The notes beneath the pieces are model-generated. The model was not told where the DNA came from, ran no database searches, and worked only from the letters and a program-made list of their open reading frames with translations. A DNA stretch of 64,000 bases from Prevotella denticola (lineage in GTDB: Bacteria; Bacteroidota; Bacteroidia; Bacteroidales; Bacteroidaceae). The DNA lies in assembly GCF_900454835.1 (NCBI RefSeq), contig NZ_UGTM01000002.1, positions 1,156,229 through 1,220,228 of the forward strand, written 5' to 3'. The stretch's first letter is position 1. Every line of letters begins with the position of its first letter. Positions 53,802 through 62,646 of the stretch are shown in pieces. The position numbers were made by a program, and so were the translations under genes.

Positions 53802-53836
53802 TAGGGGATTTCCTCCTACAAGTAGGGAAAATCCCT
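53802..53836. promoter_or_regulatory. Dyad/direct repeat upstream of the secreted-protein gene
   Basis: GGGATTT (53805-53811) and AAATCCC (53829-53835) form a dyad, and TAGGGGATT / TAGGGAAAA at 53802 and 53823 are direct copies 21 bp apart (two helical turns). This spacing suits a dimeric regulator. It lies about 110 nt before the start codon of the gene at 53944. Confidence 0.45.
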
Positions 53837-53943
53837 TTACCAACTCCTCTTTTCTTTGTTCCTTTGCATCGTGAAAGTCAGGAAAACGCTTCCAGAAGCA
53901 CAGTTTTCCGGCGTACGAACAAGAACAGTTAAAGACAACGATT

Positions 53944-54828
53944 ATGAGAAAGATGGTTCTAACCCTCATCGCATCGCTCATGCTGAGCGCATCAACCAGC
54001 GCAATGAGTTATGAGCAGGCCCGAGCACAGGCACTCTTTCTGACCGACAAGATGGCCTATGAGCTGAATCTGACAGAAGAGCAGTATGAAGCTGCCTACG
54101 AGATAAACCTCGACTACCTCATGAGCGTCAATACGGTAGACGACCTCTATGGGCCATACTGGTCGCACCGCAACATAGACTTGAGCTATATTCTATACGA
54201 CTGGCAGTACCGTGCATACGCCGAGGCCGCTTACTTCTACCGCCCGCTGAGGTGGGACGCCGGCTACTGGCACTTCGGCATCTACGCCCGCTATCCACGC
54301 CGCGACTATTATTACTTCGGCCGTCCCGGCTTCTACAATGCCTACTGCGGCGCACACAGCTGGCGCATGAACGGAGGCAGAAGCTGGTACAACGGCAGAG
54401 ACCTCTTCTACGGCAGAGGCTACGGACGGGCGTACGGCATGAGAGACGGCTATCTGCACGGCGACTTCAACGGGGACGGGAACGGTTATTATTATAACGG
54501 CAACGCCTACCAGAACGACCGGCCACGCAGCTTCGGCAACCAGCAACGCAGCAACTTCGACGGCCCGCGCAGCAGCCAGTATTATGCCCCCCGTGAGAGC
54601 TCGACCCGGACAACGGTGACGCGGCCGAACTACAGCAGCGGATTCGGCGGCAGCAGAAGTTTCGGCAATGCCACAAGAAATTATGAACCCAGCCGCACGT
54701 TCAGCGATCCCGGCCGTATGCCAGGCACTCCCAGCCACAGCTTCGGCGGAGCCGCAACCTTCGGTGGAAGCCGGTCGGCCGGCGGAAACGTATCAAACGG
54801 AGGCGGCACATTCGGCGGACACAGATAA
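53944..54828 (+). CDS. Secreted Tyr/Gly/Arg-rich protein, unknown function
   Basis: A 294-residue protein with a signal peptide (MRKMVLTLIASLMLSASTSA). A helical head (EQARAQALFLTDKMAYELNL, YEAAYEINLDYLMSV) is followed by a Tyr-, Arg- and Trp-rich middle (YRPLRWDAGYWHFGIYARYP, RRDYYYFGRPGFY) and a Gly/Ser/Arg/Asn low-complexity tail (GGSRSFGNATRNY, GGNVSNGGGTFGGHR). No catalytic motif. It may be a surface or matrix protein or bind nucleic acid or polysaccharide. A terminator at 55020-55048 follows. Confidence 0.8.
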   Translation: MRKMVLTLIASLMLSASTSAMSYEQARAQALFLTDKMAYELNLTEEQYEAAYEINLDYLMSVNTVDDLYGPYWSHRNIDLSYILYDWQYRAYAEAAYFYRPLRWDAGYWHFGIYARYPRRDYYYFGRPGFYNAYCGAHSWRMNGGRSWYNGRDLFYGRGYGRAYGMRDGYLHGDFNGDGNGYYYNGNAYQNDRPRSFGNQQRSNFDGPRSSQYYAPRESSTRTTVTRPNYSSGFGGSRSFGNATRNYEPSRTFSDPGRMPGTPSHSFGGAATFGGSRSAGGNVSNGGGTFGGHR

Positions 54829-55019
54829 AGCAGGCCGTGGCCTCGACGACAGAAAGAAAATCGTAAAACAGTCAATAAGGTTTAAATACTAAGCACTAAA
54901 AGTCAACAGAAAAAACAAGTAAGACCATTATTGTAATGCAGCCGGAAAGACCATGCACAGGACTGCATTCAGAACAGATTAGAGATGTAACAAAAAGAGA
55001 GTTATTTAAATGAAGGAGA

Positions 55020-55048
55020 GGAGCTTCACGTGATGTGAGGTTCCTTTT
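55020..55048 (+). terminator. Terminator after the secreted-protein gene
   Basis: GGAGCTTCAC (55020-55029) pairs with GTGAGGTTCC (55035-55044), mostly Watson-Crick with G-T pairs, followed by TTTT. The only other feature in the 259-nt gap is AT-rich sequence. Confidence 0.6.
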
Positions 55049-55087
55049 CGCTTTTGAAGCAGCCGGATTCACGGAGACAGCAGGGCC

Positions 55088-55606
55088 TTACAGCTCGAGA
55101 ATCCTGACCTCGGCATTGCCCATGGGCCTGATTTCTTTCATAGGCTTTCCGTAGTAAACACTCTGGACAGCCTTGTTGATGATACCGTGCCCCACGGCAA
55201 GCACTTTCTTGTCGGGGTAATCCGCTTTTATCCATGCAAGGAAATCTGCCGCCCGCTTCTTCAAGGCTTCCAGATTTTCGATGTCGTCAGGCCAGAGGGA
55301 CGGGTCGTTAAGATGGGACAGGCCGGGGATATATTTCCCTGTAAACGCCCCCCAGTCACGCTCGCGCAGCAGAGGTGTTGTCACGACAGGCTTCCCATGC
55401 GGCAGGGCAATCAACTCGCAGGTGTGAATGCTGCGGCGCAGGTCGCTTGCGACAAAGACGTCAATGGGTTCTGCTTTCAGCCTCTCTGCCACTTCCTCCG
55501 CCTGCCTGATTCCCGTCTCGTTGAGCTGTCCGGGTGTCTGCCCCTGCATGATGTGATGTGCGTTGTCCACCGTTTCACCATGCCTTACAAGATACAACAA
55601 AGTCAT
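55088..55606 (-). CDS. Histidine phosphatase family protein
   Basis: A 172-residue phosphoglycerate-mutase-like phosphatase. The phosphohistidine motif is LLYLVRHGETVDNAHH; FVASDLRRSIHTCELIA and LLRERDWGAFTGKY and VLAVGHGIINKAV (second His) complete the site. Substrate is not set by the sequence; sugar phosphates, alpha-ribazole phosphate or nucleotides are typical. It ends 86 nt before the DUF308 gene start in the opposite direction, with a short divergent region. Confidence 0.88.
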   Translation of the reverse strand: MTLLYLVRHGETVDNAHHIMQGQTPGQLNETGIRQAEEVAERLKAEPIDVFVASDLRRSIHTCELIALPHGKPVVTTPLLRERDWGAFTGKYIPGLSHLNDPSLWPDDIENLEALKKRAADFLAWIKADYPDKKVLAVGHGIINKAVQSVYYGKPMKEIRPMGNAEVRILEL

Positions 55607-55657
55607 AATATCGTCATTTGTGAATGCAAAAATAGTAAAAAGTCAAGGATTGACAGC

Positions 55658-55686
55658 TTGGAAACAGGGATTATTTTGTATTTTTG
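55658..55686 (+). promoter_or_regulatory. Promoter of the DUF308 gene
   Basis: TTG (55658-55660), an 18-nt spacer and TATTTTTG (55679-55686) fit the Bacteroides consensus. The predicted start is just upstream of the ATG at 55692, so the leader would be almost absent. Confidence 0.5.
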
Positions 55687-55691
55687 TACCC

Positions 55692-56339
55692 ATGAAAGTA
55701 CTTCAGATTTCAGCCATAAGGGCTATCATCGTATTAGTGACAGGTTTTCTCCTGGTAGAATACCGGGAGGAAACCATGACGTGGATGACCATCACCGTCG
55801 GCATTCTCTTCTTTCTCTCCGGACTGGTATCCTGTTTTGTCTACTACATTGAGAGAGAACGGATTGCCAGGAAGACGGAAAAAGAAGAGGCCGGAGACAA
55901 TACGGCAAAGTCTCCCTCGTACCCTCTCACCGGAATCGGCAGCATGGTTCTGGGCATTATCCTTACCCTCATGCCCCATACCTTCATCACATGGGTGGTC
56001 TATATTCTTGCCACCCTGCTCATCCTCGGAGCTGTCAACCAGTTCATGAACCTTGCACGTTCGCGCCAATACGCCCGTGTGCCGGCCTACTACTGGCTGT
56101 TCCCGACAGCCATCCTGGCCGTTGCCATACTCGTGATCAGCAAGCCGATTGAGGCGGCAGCACTCCCGCTGCAGGTCATGGGATGGGCACTGATGTGCTA
56201 CGGCATCATCGAGCTTGTCCTGCTCATCCGTATGCACCACGTGAGAAAAGCATTCGAGAAAGCCGAAGAAGCCGGAATCGTGACAGGCAGCAAGATGGAA
56301 TCAGACGACATCGAGGATGCCGAAATCGTAGAGGAATAG
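55692..56339 (+). CDS. DUF308-like multipass membrane protein
   Basis: A 215-residue protein with about six membrane segments (ISAIRAIIVLVTGFLLV, TWMTITVGILFFLSGLVSCF, GIGSMVLGIILTLMPHTFIT, WVVYILATLLILGAVNQFMN, AILAVAILVISKPIEAA, LMCYGIIELVLLIRM) and an acidic C-terminal tail. It resembles HdeD/DUF308 membrane proteins, whose role is not known. The ATG at 55692 is chosen; earlier Mets lie before the promoter. ogt follows 2 nt later. Confidence 0.85.
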   Translation: MKVLQISAIRAIIVLVTGFLLVEYREETMTWMTITVGILFFLSGLVSCFVYYIERERIARKTEKEEAGDNTAKSPSYPLTGIGSMVLGIILTLMPHTFITWVVYILATLLILGAVNQFMNLARSRQYARVPAYYWLFPTAILAVAILVISKPIEAAALPLQVMGWALMCYGIIELVLLIRMHHVRKAFEKAEEAGIVTGSKMESDDIEDAEIVEE

Positions 56340-56341
56340 CC

Positions 56342-56866
56342 ATGCTGTTCCGTCGTTATACATCGCCTATCGGCTGTCTGCTGATCGCCGCGGAGCGGGA
56401 AACGCTCACCCATTGTCTGTGGGAAGATGCGACGGATGCTGCATTGACTGCACACTGGACAGAAGACAGGGCTCTCCAATGCCGTCTGCTTACAGAAGCC
56501 AGCCGACAGCTGGAAGAATACTTCTCCGGTGCAAGAAAAACGTTTGACCTTCCCATACAGCTGAACGGAACTCCTTTCCAACAGCTCGTATGGCGTACCC
56601 TGGCAGAGATTCCATACGGCGAGACGGCAGCATACGCTGAACTGGCAAGGCGCATGGGAAGCAGGAGGGCAGCGCGTGCAGTGGGCAATGCCAACCGCCA
56701 CAATCCGCTGATGGTCATTCTTCCCTGCCACAGGGTCGTGGGGAGCAACGGAAAAACGGGCGGCTACGCCGGCGGTACGGACAGGAAGATATGGCTGCTG
56801 GAGCACGAGAGAGGCAGCGACAGCAGACTGACAGCAACAACAGGCCCCCGCATGAGACGTACATGA
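56342..56866 (+). CDS. ogt: Methylated-DNA-protein cysteine methyltransferase
   Basis: A 174-residue DNA repair protein that takes the methyl group from O6-methylguanine onto its own Cys. The active site PCHRVVG lies in MVILPCHRVVGSNGKTGGYA, preceded by FQQLVWRTLAEIPYGETAAY, and RAARAVGNANRHNPL. The ATG at 56342 begins just after the DUF308 stop. A tail of about 15 residues after the usual end is Arg-rich. Confidence 0.92.
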   Translation: MLFRRYTSPIGCLLIAAERETLTHCLWEDATDAALTAHWTEDRALQCRLLTEASRQLEEYFSGARKTFDLPIQLNGTPFQQLVWRTLAEIPYGETAAYAELARRMGSRRAARAVGNANRHNPLMVILPCHRVVGSNGKTGGYAGGTDRKIWLLEHERGSDSRLTATTGPRMRRT

Positions 56867-56901
56867 CGGCTATCGCCAAAGAAAAAAGAAGAACAGGCGG
56901 T

Positions 56902-56949
56902 AACGTACCGATATAACTGTCACTTAACGTACCGATACAACTGTCACTT
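56902..56949. repeat. Two tandem 24-bp repeats
   Basis: AACGTACCGATATAACTGTC (+ACTT) at 56902-56925 and AACGTACCGATACAACTGTC (+ACTT) at 56926-56949 differ by one base. They lie after ogt. Their role is unknown; a protein site or recent slippage are the alternatives. Confidence 0.7.
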
Positions 56950-56960
56950 GCAAATACAGG

Positions 56961-57008
56961 AAGAGGGAATGTCAAATGTTCAATCCAGCATATTTGACAT
57001 ACCCTCTT
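56961..57008. terminator. Bidirectional terminator between ogt and the nitroreductase gene
   Basis: AAGAGGGAATGTCAAAT on the left pairs with ATTTGACATACCCTCTT on the right (AAGAGGG 56961-56967, CCCTCTT 57002-57008), with one bulge; T's follow on both strands. It separates convergent genes. Confidence 0.8.
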
Positions 57009-57022
57009 TTCCGTATCAACAT

Positions 57023-57760
57023 CTACAGAAAGCCCTGCTGCTTCAACACTTCCAACAGACCTGCCGACATCGACTCATTGTCATGCTTCGTATAACGGAG
57101 GTCGGTGAAGACCTGTGCAAGCGTTTCCTTGTGGTTGATCTCTACGAAGTGCCTGTTCTCCTCCAACTGTTCCTTGAACGTGTAAAAGGCATTGATGCGG
57201 GCTGGCGTGTAGTCGTCGTAAGTCTCGTCGTGGATGATGCCGTCGATGGGAAGACGGTCCGGCCGGGCGGGATGCTCGTCAGGCCAGCCGAGCGTGATGG
57301 TGGCAACGGGCATCACCAGCCGTGGCAGCTGCAAGGCTTCGACAATGTCTCCGGAGTTGTAGAGGGTTGTCCCTAAGAAGCAGGTGCCCAGCCCCTCTTC
57401 TTCGGCAAGGTTACAGAATGTCTGGCAATACAGCAGGGCATCAGTGGCCGCATTGAGAAACGACAGGAAATTATCATATCCCGGCGTGGCATTGCGGTTC
57501 TCTGCCCATAATGTCGTGCGCCGGAAGTCGGCACAGAAAGTAAGCACGACAGGTGCGCTCTCCACCATGGGCTGGTTGAAATGGGCCGGAGCCAGCCTCC
57601 TCTTCCCCTCTGCCTTGCGCGTGATGACGACTGAATAAAGCTGCAGATTGCCCATTGTCGGAGTATGCTCGGCCTGCTCCAACAGCGTTTTCAAAAGGCC
57701 CTCCGAGACATCCTTCCGGCTGTACTTCCTTATTGTTCTCCTTGAATTGATTGTTTTCAT
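57023..57760 (-). CDS. Nitroreductase family protein
   Basis: A 245-residue flavoenzyme. Residues MKTINSRRTIRKYSRKDVSE give the conserved RRSIRKY-like N-terminus, and LAEEEGLGTCFLGTTLYNSG with MPVATITLGWPDEHPARPDR are typical of NfsA/NfrA-like nitroreductases that bind FMN and use NAD(P)H. The ATG at 57760 is chosen over one 11 residues upstream. TAACTTTG on the - strand (57781-57788) is a likely -7 box. Physiological substrate unknown. Confidence 0.88.
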   Translation of the reverse strand: MKTINSRRTIRKYSRKDVSEGLLKTLLEQAEHTPTMGNLQLYSVVITRKAEGKRRLAPAHFNQPMVESAPVVLTFCADFRRTTLWAENRNATPGYDNFLSFLNAATDALLYCQTFCNLAEEEGLGTCFLGTTLYNSGDIVEALQLPRLVMPVATITLGWPDEHPARPDRLPIDGIIHDETYDDYTPARINAFYTFKEQLEENRHFVEINHKETLAQVFTDLRYTKHDNESMSAGLLEVLKQQGFL

Positions 57761-57856
57761 TCCGTATGGTTTTAGTGATACAAAGTTAAGCAAATGTTTT
57801 CTATTTCGGAAAACAATTCGTAACTTCGCAGTCGGAAAATTTCTAAAAAGACAAAG

Positions 57857-60454
57857 ATGGAAACCAATCAGACCTACTCATTTGACGAAGCCTTCCAGAC
57901 GGCCCTTGCCTATTTCGGCGGCGACGAACTCGCAGCACGTGTATGGGTGAACAAGTATGCCATGAAGGACAGCCTCGGGAATATCTACGAGAAATCACCC
58001 GAGCAGATGCATTGGCGAATCGCTGACGAGATTGCCCGCATTGAGCATAAATATAAGAATCCGCTGGCCGCACAGGAGGTGTTCGACCTTCTGGACCATT
58101 TCCGCTATATCATCCCGGCAGGCAGTCCGATGACAGGTATCGGCAACCATCATCAGGTAGCCTCGCTGTCCAACTGTTTCGTCATCGGACTGGACGGCGA
58201 TGCCGATTCCTACGGTGCCATCATGCGCATCGACGAGGAGCAGGTGCAGCTGATGAAACGACGCGGCGGCGTAGGACATGACATGAGCCAGATCCGTCCG
58301 AAAGGTTCGCCGGTCAACAACTCCGCCCTGACCTCGACAGGACTTGTCCCGTTCATGGAACGCTACTCCAACAGCACCCGTGAGGTGGCACAGGACGGAC
58401 GGCGCGGTGCACTGATGCTCTCCGTCAGCATCAAGCATCCGGATTCAGAGGCGTTCATCGATGCGAAAATGGAAGAGGGCAAGGTGACAGGGGCCAACGT
58501 GTCGGTGAAAATCACCGACGAGTTCATGCAGGCAGCCATTGCCGACAGACCTTTCGTACAGCAGTTCCCCATTGACGCCCGTGCCCCGATGGTGTCGAAG
58601 ACCGTTTCGGCCAAGACATTGTGGGGAAAAATCGTACACAACGCATGGAAAAGTGCCGAACCTGGCGTGCTGTTCTGGGACACCATCCTCCGCGAGAGCA
58701 TCCCCGACTGTTATGCCGACCTTGGCTTCCAGACCGTCTCCACCAATCCCTGCGGCGAGATTCCGCTCTGTCCTTACGACAGCTGCCGCCTGCTCTCGCT
58801 GAACCTCTATTCCTATGTCGTTGATCCGTTCACTGACCACGCACACTTCGACTTCGATCTGTTCAGTCGCCATGCACAGCTGGCACAGCGGATCATGGAC
58901 GATATTGTCGACCTTGAGATGGAGAAGATCGACCTCATCATGGAAAAGATAAAACACGATCCGCAGTCTGAAGAAGTGAAGCATGCCGAGTATCACCTCT
59001 GGGAGAAAATCAGGGAGAAAAGCGGGAAAGGACGTCGTACCGGCGTGGGAATCACCGCCGAAGGCGACATGATTGCAGCCATGGGGCTGCGTTACGGCAC
59101 GCAGGAGGCTACGGACTTCTCCGTCAACGTCCACCGCACACTGGCCCTGAACGCCTACCGCGCATCGGTTACGATGGCGCAGGAGCGTGGAGCTTTCGGG
59201 ATTTATGATGCAAAACGCGAAGAGAACAATTCGTTCATCAATCGCCTGAAAGAAGCCGATGCCAGGCTCTATGAGGACATGAAGAAGTACGGACGCAGGA
59301 ACATTGCCTGTCTGACGATAGCACCGACAGGAACCACCTCGCTGATGACGCAGACAACCTCGGGGATAGAACCCGTCTTCATGCCGGTATACAAACGCCG
59401 CCGCAAGGTGAACCCCAACGACACGGATGTACACGTCGACTTCGTGGACGAGGTGGGCGACTCCTTCGAGGAATACATTGTCTACCATCATAAGTTCCTG
59501 ACGTGGATGGAGGTGAACGGCATCGATACCAGGAAACGATACACGCAGGAGGAGATTGACGGACTGGTGAAGCGTTCACCCTATTATAAAGCGACAGCCA
59601 ACGATGTAGACTGGCTGATGAAAGTGCGTATGCAGGGAGCCGTCCAGAAATGGGTGGACCATTCCATTTCCGTGACGGTAAACCTGCCGAACCAGGTGGA
59701 TGAGGAACTTGTCAACAAGCTCTACGTAGAGGCTTGGCGCAGCGGCTGCAAGGGATGTACCATCTACCGTGACGGCAGCCGGTCGGGCGTGATGATCTCC
59801 GTTTCCAAGAAAGACAAGAAGCCGGAGAAACCCGCCGATGAAGAAAAAGCAAAAGACCTCAACTCTGCCGAAGAGCACCATACGCACATCATGGAGCGTC
59901 CGCAGGTGACGGAGATACGTCCGAAAGAACTCGACTGTGATGTCGTACGCTTCCAGAACAACAAAGAGAAATGGGTGGCATTCGTCGGTCTGCTGGACGG
60001 CTATCCCTACGAAATCTTCACGGGTCTGCAGGACGACGAGGAGGGCATTGCCCTGCCGAAGAGCGTCACCAAGGGGAAAATCATCAAGCAGACAGCCGAG
60101 GACGGGAGTCACCGTTACGACTTCCAGTTCGAGAACAAACGCGGCTATAAGACGACAGTCGAGGGTTTGTCCGAGAAATTCAATCCGGAATACTGGAACT
60201 ATGCGAAGCTCATATCGGGTGTCTTGCGCTACCGTATGCCGATTGACCATGTCATCAAGCTCGTCGGTTCGCTGCAGCTGAAGAGCGAGAGCATCAACAC
60301 ATGGAAGAACGGCGTTGAACGTGCCCTGAAGAAGTATGTCACCGACGGTACAAAGGCCTCCGGACAGAAATGTCCTGTCTGCGGGCAGGAGACGCTCGTC
60401 TACCAGGAGGGCTGTCTGATCTGTACCAACTGCGGTGCTTCACGCTGTGGATAA
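57857..60454 (+). CDS. nrdJ: Adenosylcobalamin-dependent ribonucleotide reductase (class II)
   Basis: An 865-residue enzyme making deoxyribonucleotides without oxygen. ASLSNCFVIGLDGDADSYGA holds one redox Cys, QTVSTNPCGEIPLCPYDSCR has the N-x-C-x-E radical site, and RRGGVGHDMSQIRPKGSPVN is another family motif. The C-terminus carries a zinc-ribbon-like CPVCGQETLVYQEGCLICTN with CGASRC. Size is normal. Its dependence on B12 means transport or salvage must exist elsewhere. No riboswitch is seen in the 63-nt gap upstream. Confidence 0.95.
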   Translation: METNQTYSFDEAFQTALAYFGGDELAARVWVNKYAMKDSLGNIYEKSPEQMHWRIADEIARIEHKYKNPLAAQEVFDLLDHFRYIIPAGSPMTGIGNHHQVASLSNCFVIGLDGDADSYGAIMRIDEEQVQLMKRRGGVGHDMSQIRPKGSPVNNSALTSTGLVPFMERYSNSTREVAQDGRRGALMLSVSIKHPDSEAFIDAKMEEGKVTGANVSVKITDEFMQAAIADRPFVQQFPIDARAPMVSKTVSAKTLWGKIVHNAWKSAEPGVLFWDTILRESIPDCYADLGFQTVSTNPCGEIPLCPYDSCRLLSLNLYSYVVDPFTDHAHFDFDLFSRHAQLAQRIMDDIVDLEMEKIDLIMEKIKHDPQSEEVKHAEYHLWEKIREKSGKGRRTGVGITAEGDMIAAMGLRYGTQEATDFSVNVHRTLALNAYRASVTMAQERGAFGIYDAKREENNSFINRLKEADARLYEDMKKYGRRNIACLTIAPTGTTSLMTQTTSGIEPVFMPVYKRRRKVNPNDTDVHVDFVDEVGDSFEEYIVYHHKFLTWMEVNGIDTRKRYTQEEIDGLVKRSPYYKATANDVDWLMKVRMQGAVQKWVDHSISVTVNLPNQVDEELVNKLYVEAWRSGCKGCTIYRDGSRSGVMISVSKKDKKPEKPADEEKAKDLNSAEEHHTHIMERPQVTEIRPKELDCDVVRFQNNKEKWVAFVGLLDGYPYEIFTGLQDDEEGIALPKSVTKGKIIKQTAEDGSHRYDFQFENKRGYKTTVEGLSEKFNPEYWNYAKLISGVLRYRMPIDHVIKLVGSLQLKSESINTWKNGVERALKKYVTDGTKASGQKCPVCGQETLVYQEGCLICTNCGASRCG

Positions 60455-60897
60455 ACAAGACGGAGGCATCCCATAATGGCCATGACTGGCAACCAGCAGG
60501 GACAGACGACCTACGCTGCGGGCAGACGGGAATTCCCGTGTTCCTACATTGGGGATTCATGACATACCTTCAGAGGAATATGTCCATTCTGTCTTCAGTG
60601 CCGGAGTGAACGGTTGCCGGCCCGCCTGCGGACGCTGAGAGTCGGACCCGCTACATAAACAGAATGCCCCAACCGATCGGGAAGGATGTCCCCAAGGGCC
60701 GGGAGCAGGATTCCCGACCGGTTGGGAAGGATGTTCCCGACTGGTCGGGAATATGCCCCGGTCTGGGAAAATGCAGCAAACGTGAGGCCGGGGCATGGCG
60801 AATGGGCTCTTGGCTGACAAAAAGCCGGAAAGGACACATCACTCACAGAGTAACATTTACAAAGAAAGCCAGCTGGAACGCTGCCTCCAAGATCATG
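60455..60897. other. Intergenic region between nrdJ and folB with tandem repeats
   Basis: No gene is called. The frame open from 60664 into folB is in repeat DNA and is not expected to be translated. The only feature is the tandem repeat at 60679-60774. Confidence 0.5.
60679..60774. repeat. Degenerate tandem palindromic repeat GGGAAGGATGTTCCCGACTGGTC
   Basis: Five imperfect copies of a 22-23 bp unit start with GGGAA at 60679, 60701, 60724, 60747 and 60765. Consecutive units give hairpins such as TTCCCGACCGGTTGGGAA and TTCCCGACTGGTCGGGAA. Read on either strand they can form stacked stem-loops. Confidence 0.7.
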
Positions 60898-61272
60898 ATG
60901 GAATTAATGACAAGCTATATACTCCTGCAAGGTCTCCGCTTCCACGCATACATCGGCGTAGGAGAACAGGAGCGACAGGTGGGGAACGATTACGTGCTCG
61001 ACCTGCGGCTGGGTTATCCCTTCGCAGGCGCAATGCTGAGCGACGAAGTGGCCGACACGCTGAACTATGCCGAGGTTTTCGGTGCTGTCAGCGAGATAAT
61101 GCAGAAGCCGGCAAAGCTGCTGGAGACCGCAGCCGGCACCATCGCCCGAGAACTGTTCCGCCGATTTCCGAAAACTGAAAGCATCGACCTGAAACTCGTG
61201 AAACTCAATCCGCCGATGGGGGCCGACTGCAACGGTGCAGGCGTTGAACTGCACTTCTGCCAGATGCGTTGA
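60898..61272 (+). CDS. folB: Dihydroneopterin aldolase
   Basis: A 124-residue folate-pathway enzyme that splits dihydroneopterin. SYILLQGLRFHAYIGVGEQE gives the FxxxIGVxxxE motif; GNDYVLDLRLGYPFAG, TLNYAEVFGAVSEIMQKPAK and LIKL-like LKLVKLNPPMGADCNGAGVE complete it. Two adjacent ATG codons at 60895 and 60898 and one at 60907 are possible starts; 60898 chosen. The preceding in-frame sequence covers the tandem repeat and is unlikely to be translated. Confidence 0.92.
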   Translation: MELMTSYILLQGLRFHAYIGVGEQERQVGNDYVLDLRLGYPFAGAMLSDEVADTLNYAEVFGAVSEIMQKPAKLLETAAGTIARELFRRFPKTESIDLKLVKLNPPMGADCNGAGVELHFCQMR

Positions 61273-61334
61273 ATTACCGGATCCGGTACGTTCTGCCGAT
61301 TACTTAATAAATGATAAAACCGCCAAACAGAGCC

Positions 61335-61364
61335 TTGGTTTCCCGAGGAAAAGCCGTACCTTTG
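61335..61364 (+). promoter_or_regulatory. Promoter of the amidase-MlaD pair
   Basis: TTG (61335-61337), a 19-nt spacer and TACCTTTG (61357-61364) are a perfect Bacteroides promoter; the start codon is at 61383. Confidence 0.75.
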
Positions 61365-61382
61365 CTTCCTAAATAATTAAGT

Positions 61383-62636
61383 ATGCTTAAGAAAATAACG
61401 GTTTTCTTTGTTTTCTTTATCTTGTCCGCAACTGTATCATGGGCTGCGAACGGACGGTTCACACTTGTTATTGATGCCGGGCACGGCGGACATGATGCCG
61501 GTGCCCTCGGTGCTTTCTCGAAAGAGAAGGACATCAACCTGAACGTTGCCCTTGCCTTCGGCCGATATGTCGAGCAGAACCTGCCCGACGTGAATGTAAT
61601 CTACACCCGCAGACGTGATGTCTTCATTCCGCTGCACCAGCGTGCTGACATTGCCAACAAGGCAAAGGCAGACCTGTTCATCTCCGTCCACACCAATTCC
61701 GTTGTGCCAGGCCATTATGCCAAGGGCTTTCAGGTTTACACACTGGGTATGCACCGTGCGAAGGACAACCTGGACGTTGCCATGCGCGAGAACTCCGTCA
61801 TCTCGATGGAAGCAGGATACCAGCAGACTTACCAGGGCTTCGACCCGAAATCGTCGGAAAGCTATATCATGTTCGAGTTCATGCAGAATGCGAACATGGA
61901 GAAGAGCGTCGAACTGGCACGGCTGATACAGAACTCTGTCTGTACGTCTGCCGGCCGCATCGACAAAGGCGTACACCAGGCTGGGTTTCTCGTCCTCAGA
62001 GAAAGTTATATGCCGAGCTGCCTGATAGAGCTGGGCTTTATCACTGCGGCGGACGAAGAAGAATACCTGAACTCCCCGGAAGGAATCGATGCGATGGCAA
62101 GAGGAATCTATGAAGCCTTCGTGAAGTACAAGAATATGTACGATACGCATATCGTAGTGCCTTTCCGTGCTGCTGACAACAAAAAGATCAGTGTCGGACG
62201 CGCCATCCCCACCCCTCCGCCCGGCAGTCTCCATCCTGTTGCTCCCGGCAGCGGCACACGTCAGATGCGAAAGGCAGCCCCGGCAGGCACACAGAAGCCC
62301 GCACAGAAGAAAGACAGCCAGCCCCGGAAGAAGGGCGCTGCGGCCGAGGTCCAGAAAGATGCTCCCCTATTCAAGGTTCAGGTGTTCGCCACCAACCGGC
62401 AGATGAGGCCGGGCTGCGAACAGTTCCGCGGGCACACAGACATTGAATGCATACAGGAGGGAGGACTGTACAAATATACCATCGGCAACAGTACGAATTA
62501 CAATGAAATGGCCCGGCTGCGCGAGAAGCTGAAGAAAGACTTTCCACAGGCTTTCGTGATTGCATATAAGAACGGCAACCGCATAGACACCAACCAGGCC
62601 ATCGGCGAGTTTCTGAAAAATAAAAAGAAAAAGTAA
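61383..62636 (+). CDS. N-acetylmuramoyl-L-alanine amidase (AmiC-like) with SPOR-like end
   Basis: A 417-residue exported zinc amidase. A signal peptide (KITVFFVFFILSATVSWAAN) precedes the Amidase_3 domain (about residues 28-240): FTLVIDAGHGGHDAGALGAF with metal His, LFISVHTNSVVPGHYAKGFQ and SCLIELGFITAADEEEYL with the catalytic Glu. A Pro/Lys/Ala-rich linker (PPPGSLHPVAPGSGTRQMRK) leads to a C-terminal SPOR-like domain (FKVQVFATNRQ ... YKYTIGNSTNYNEMARLREK). It cuts septal peptidoglycan. The MCE gene is 10 nt downstream. Confidence 0.92.
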   Translation: MLKKITVFFVFFILSATVSWAANGRFTLVIDAGHGGHDAGALGAFSKEKDINLNVALAFGRYVEQNLPDVNVIYTRRRDVFIPLHQRADIANKAKADLFISVHTNSVVPGHYAKGFQVYTLGMHRAKDNLDVAMRENSVISMEAGYQQTYQGFDPKSSESYIMFEFMQNANMEKSVELARLIQNSVCTSAGRIDKGVHQAGFLVLRESYMPSCLIELGFITAADEEEYLNSPEGIDAMARGIYEAFVKYKNMYDTHIVVPFRAADNKKISVGRAIPTPPPGSLHPVAPGSGTRQMRKAAPAGTQKPAQKKDSQPRKKGAAAEVQKDAPLFKVQVFATNRQMRPGCEQFRGHTDIECIQEGGLYKYTIGNSTNYNEMARLREKLKKDFPQAFVIAYKNGNRIDTNQAIGEFLKNKKKK

Positions 62637-62646
62637 ATTGACAAAT

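Larger units (their letters stand above)
53002..53943. other. Long intergenic region with repeats
   Basis: No protein gene is supported in about 940 nt; the open frames here have no recognisable content. It holds the repeat cluster at 53430-53504 and the dyad at 53802-53836. A possible -7-like TTCCTTTG (53859-53866) may belong to the gene at 53944. Confidence 0.45.

Noticed and set aside
60664..60897. Extended N-terminus of folB
   Set aside because: The sequence is a tandem DNA repeat giving a repetitive peptide; folB homology starts at about 60898.
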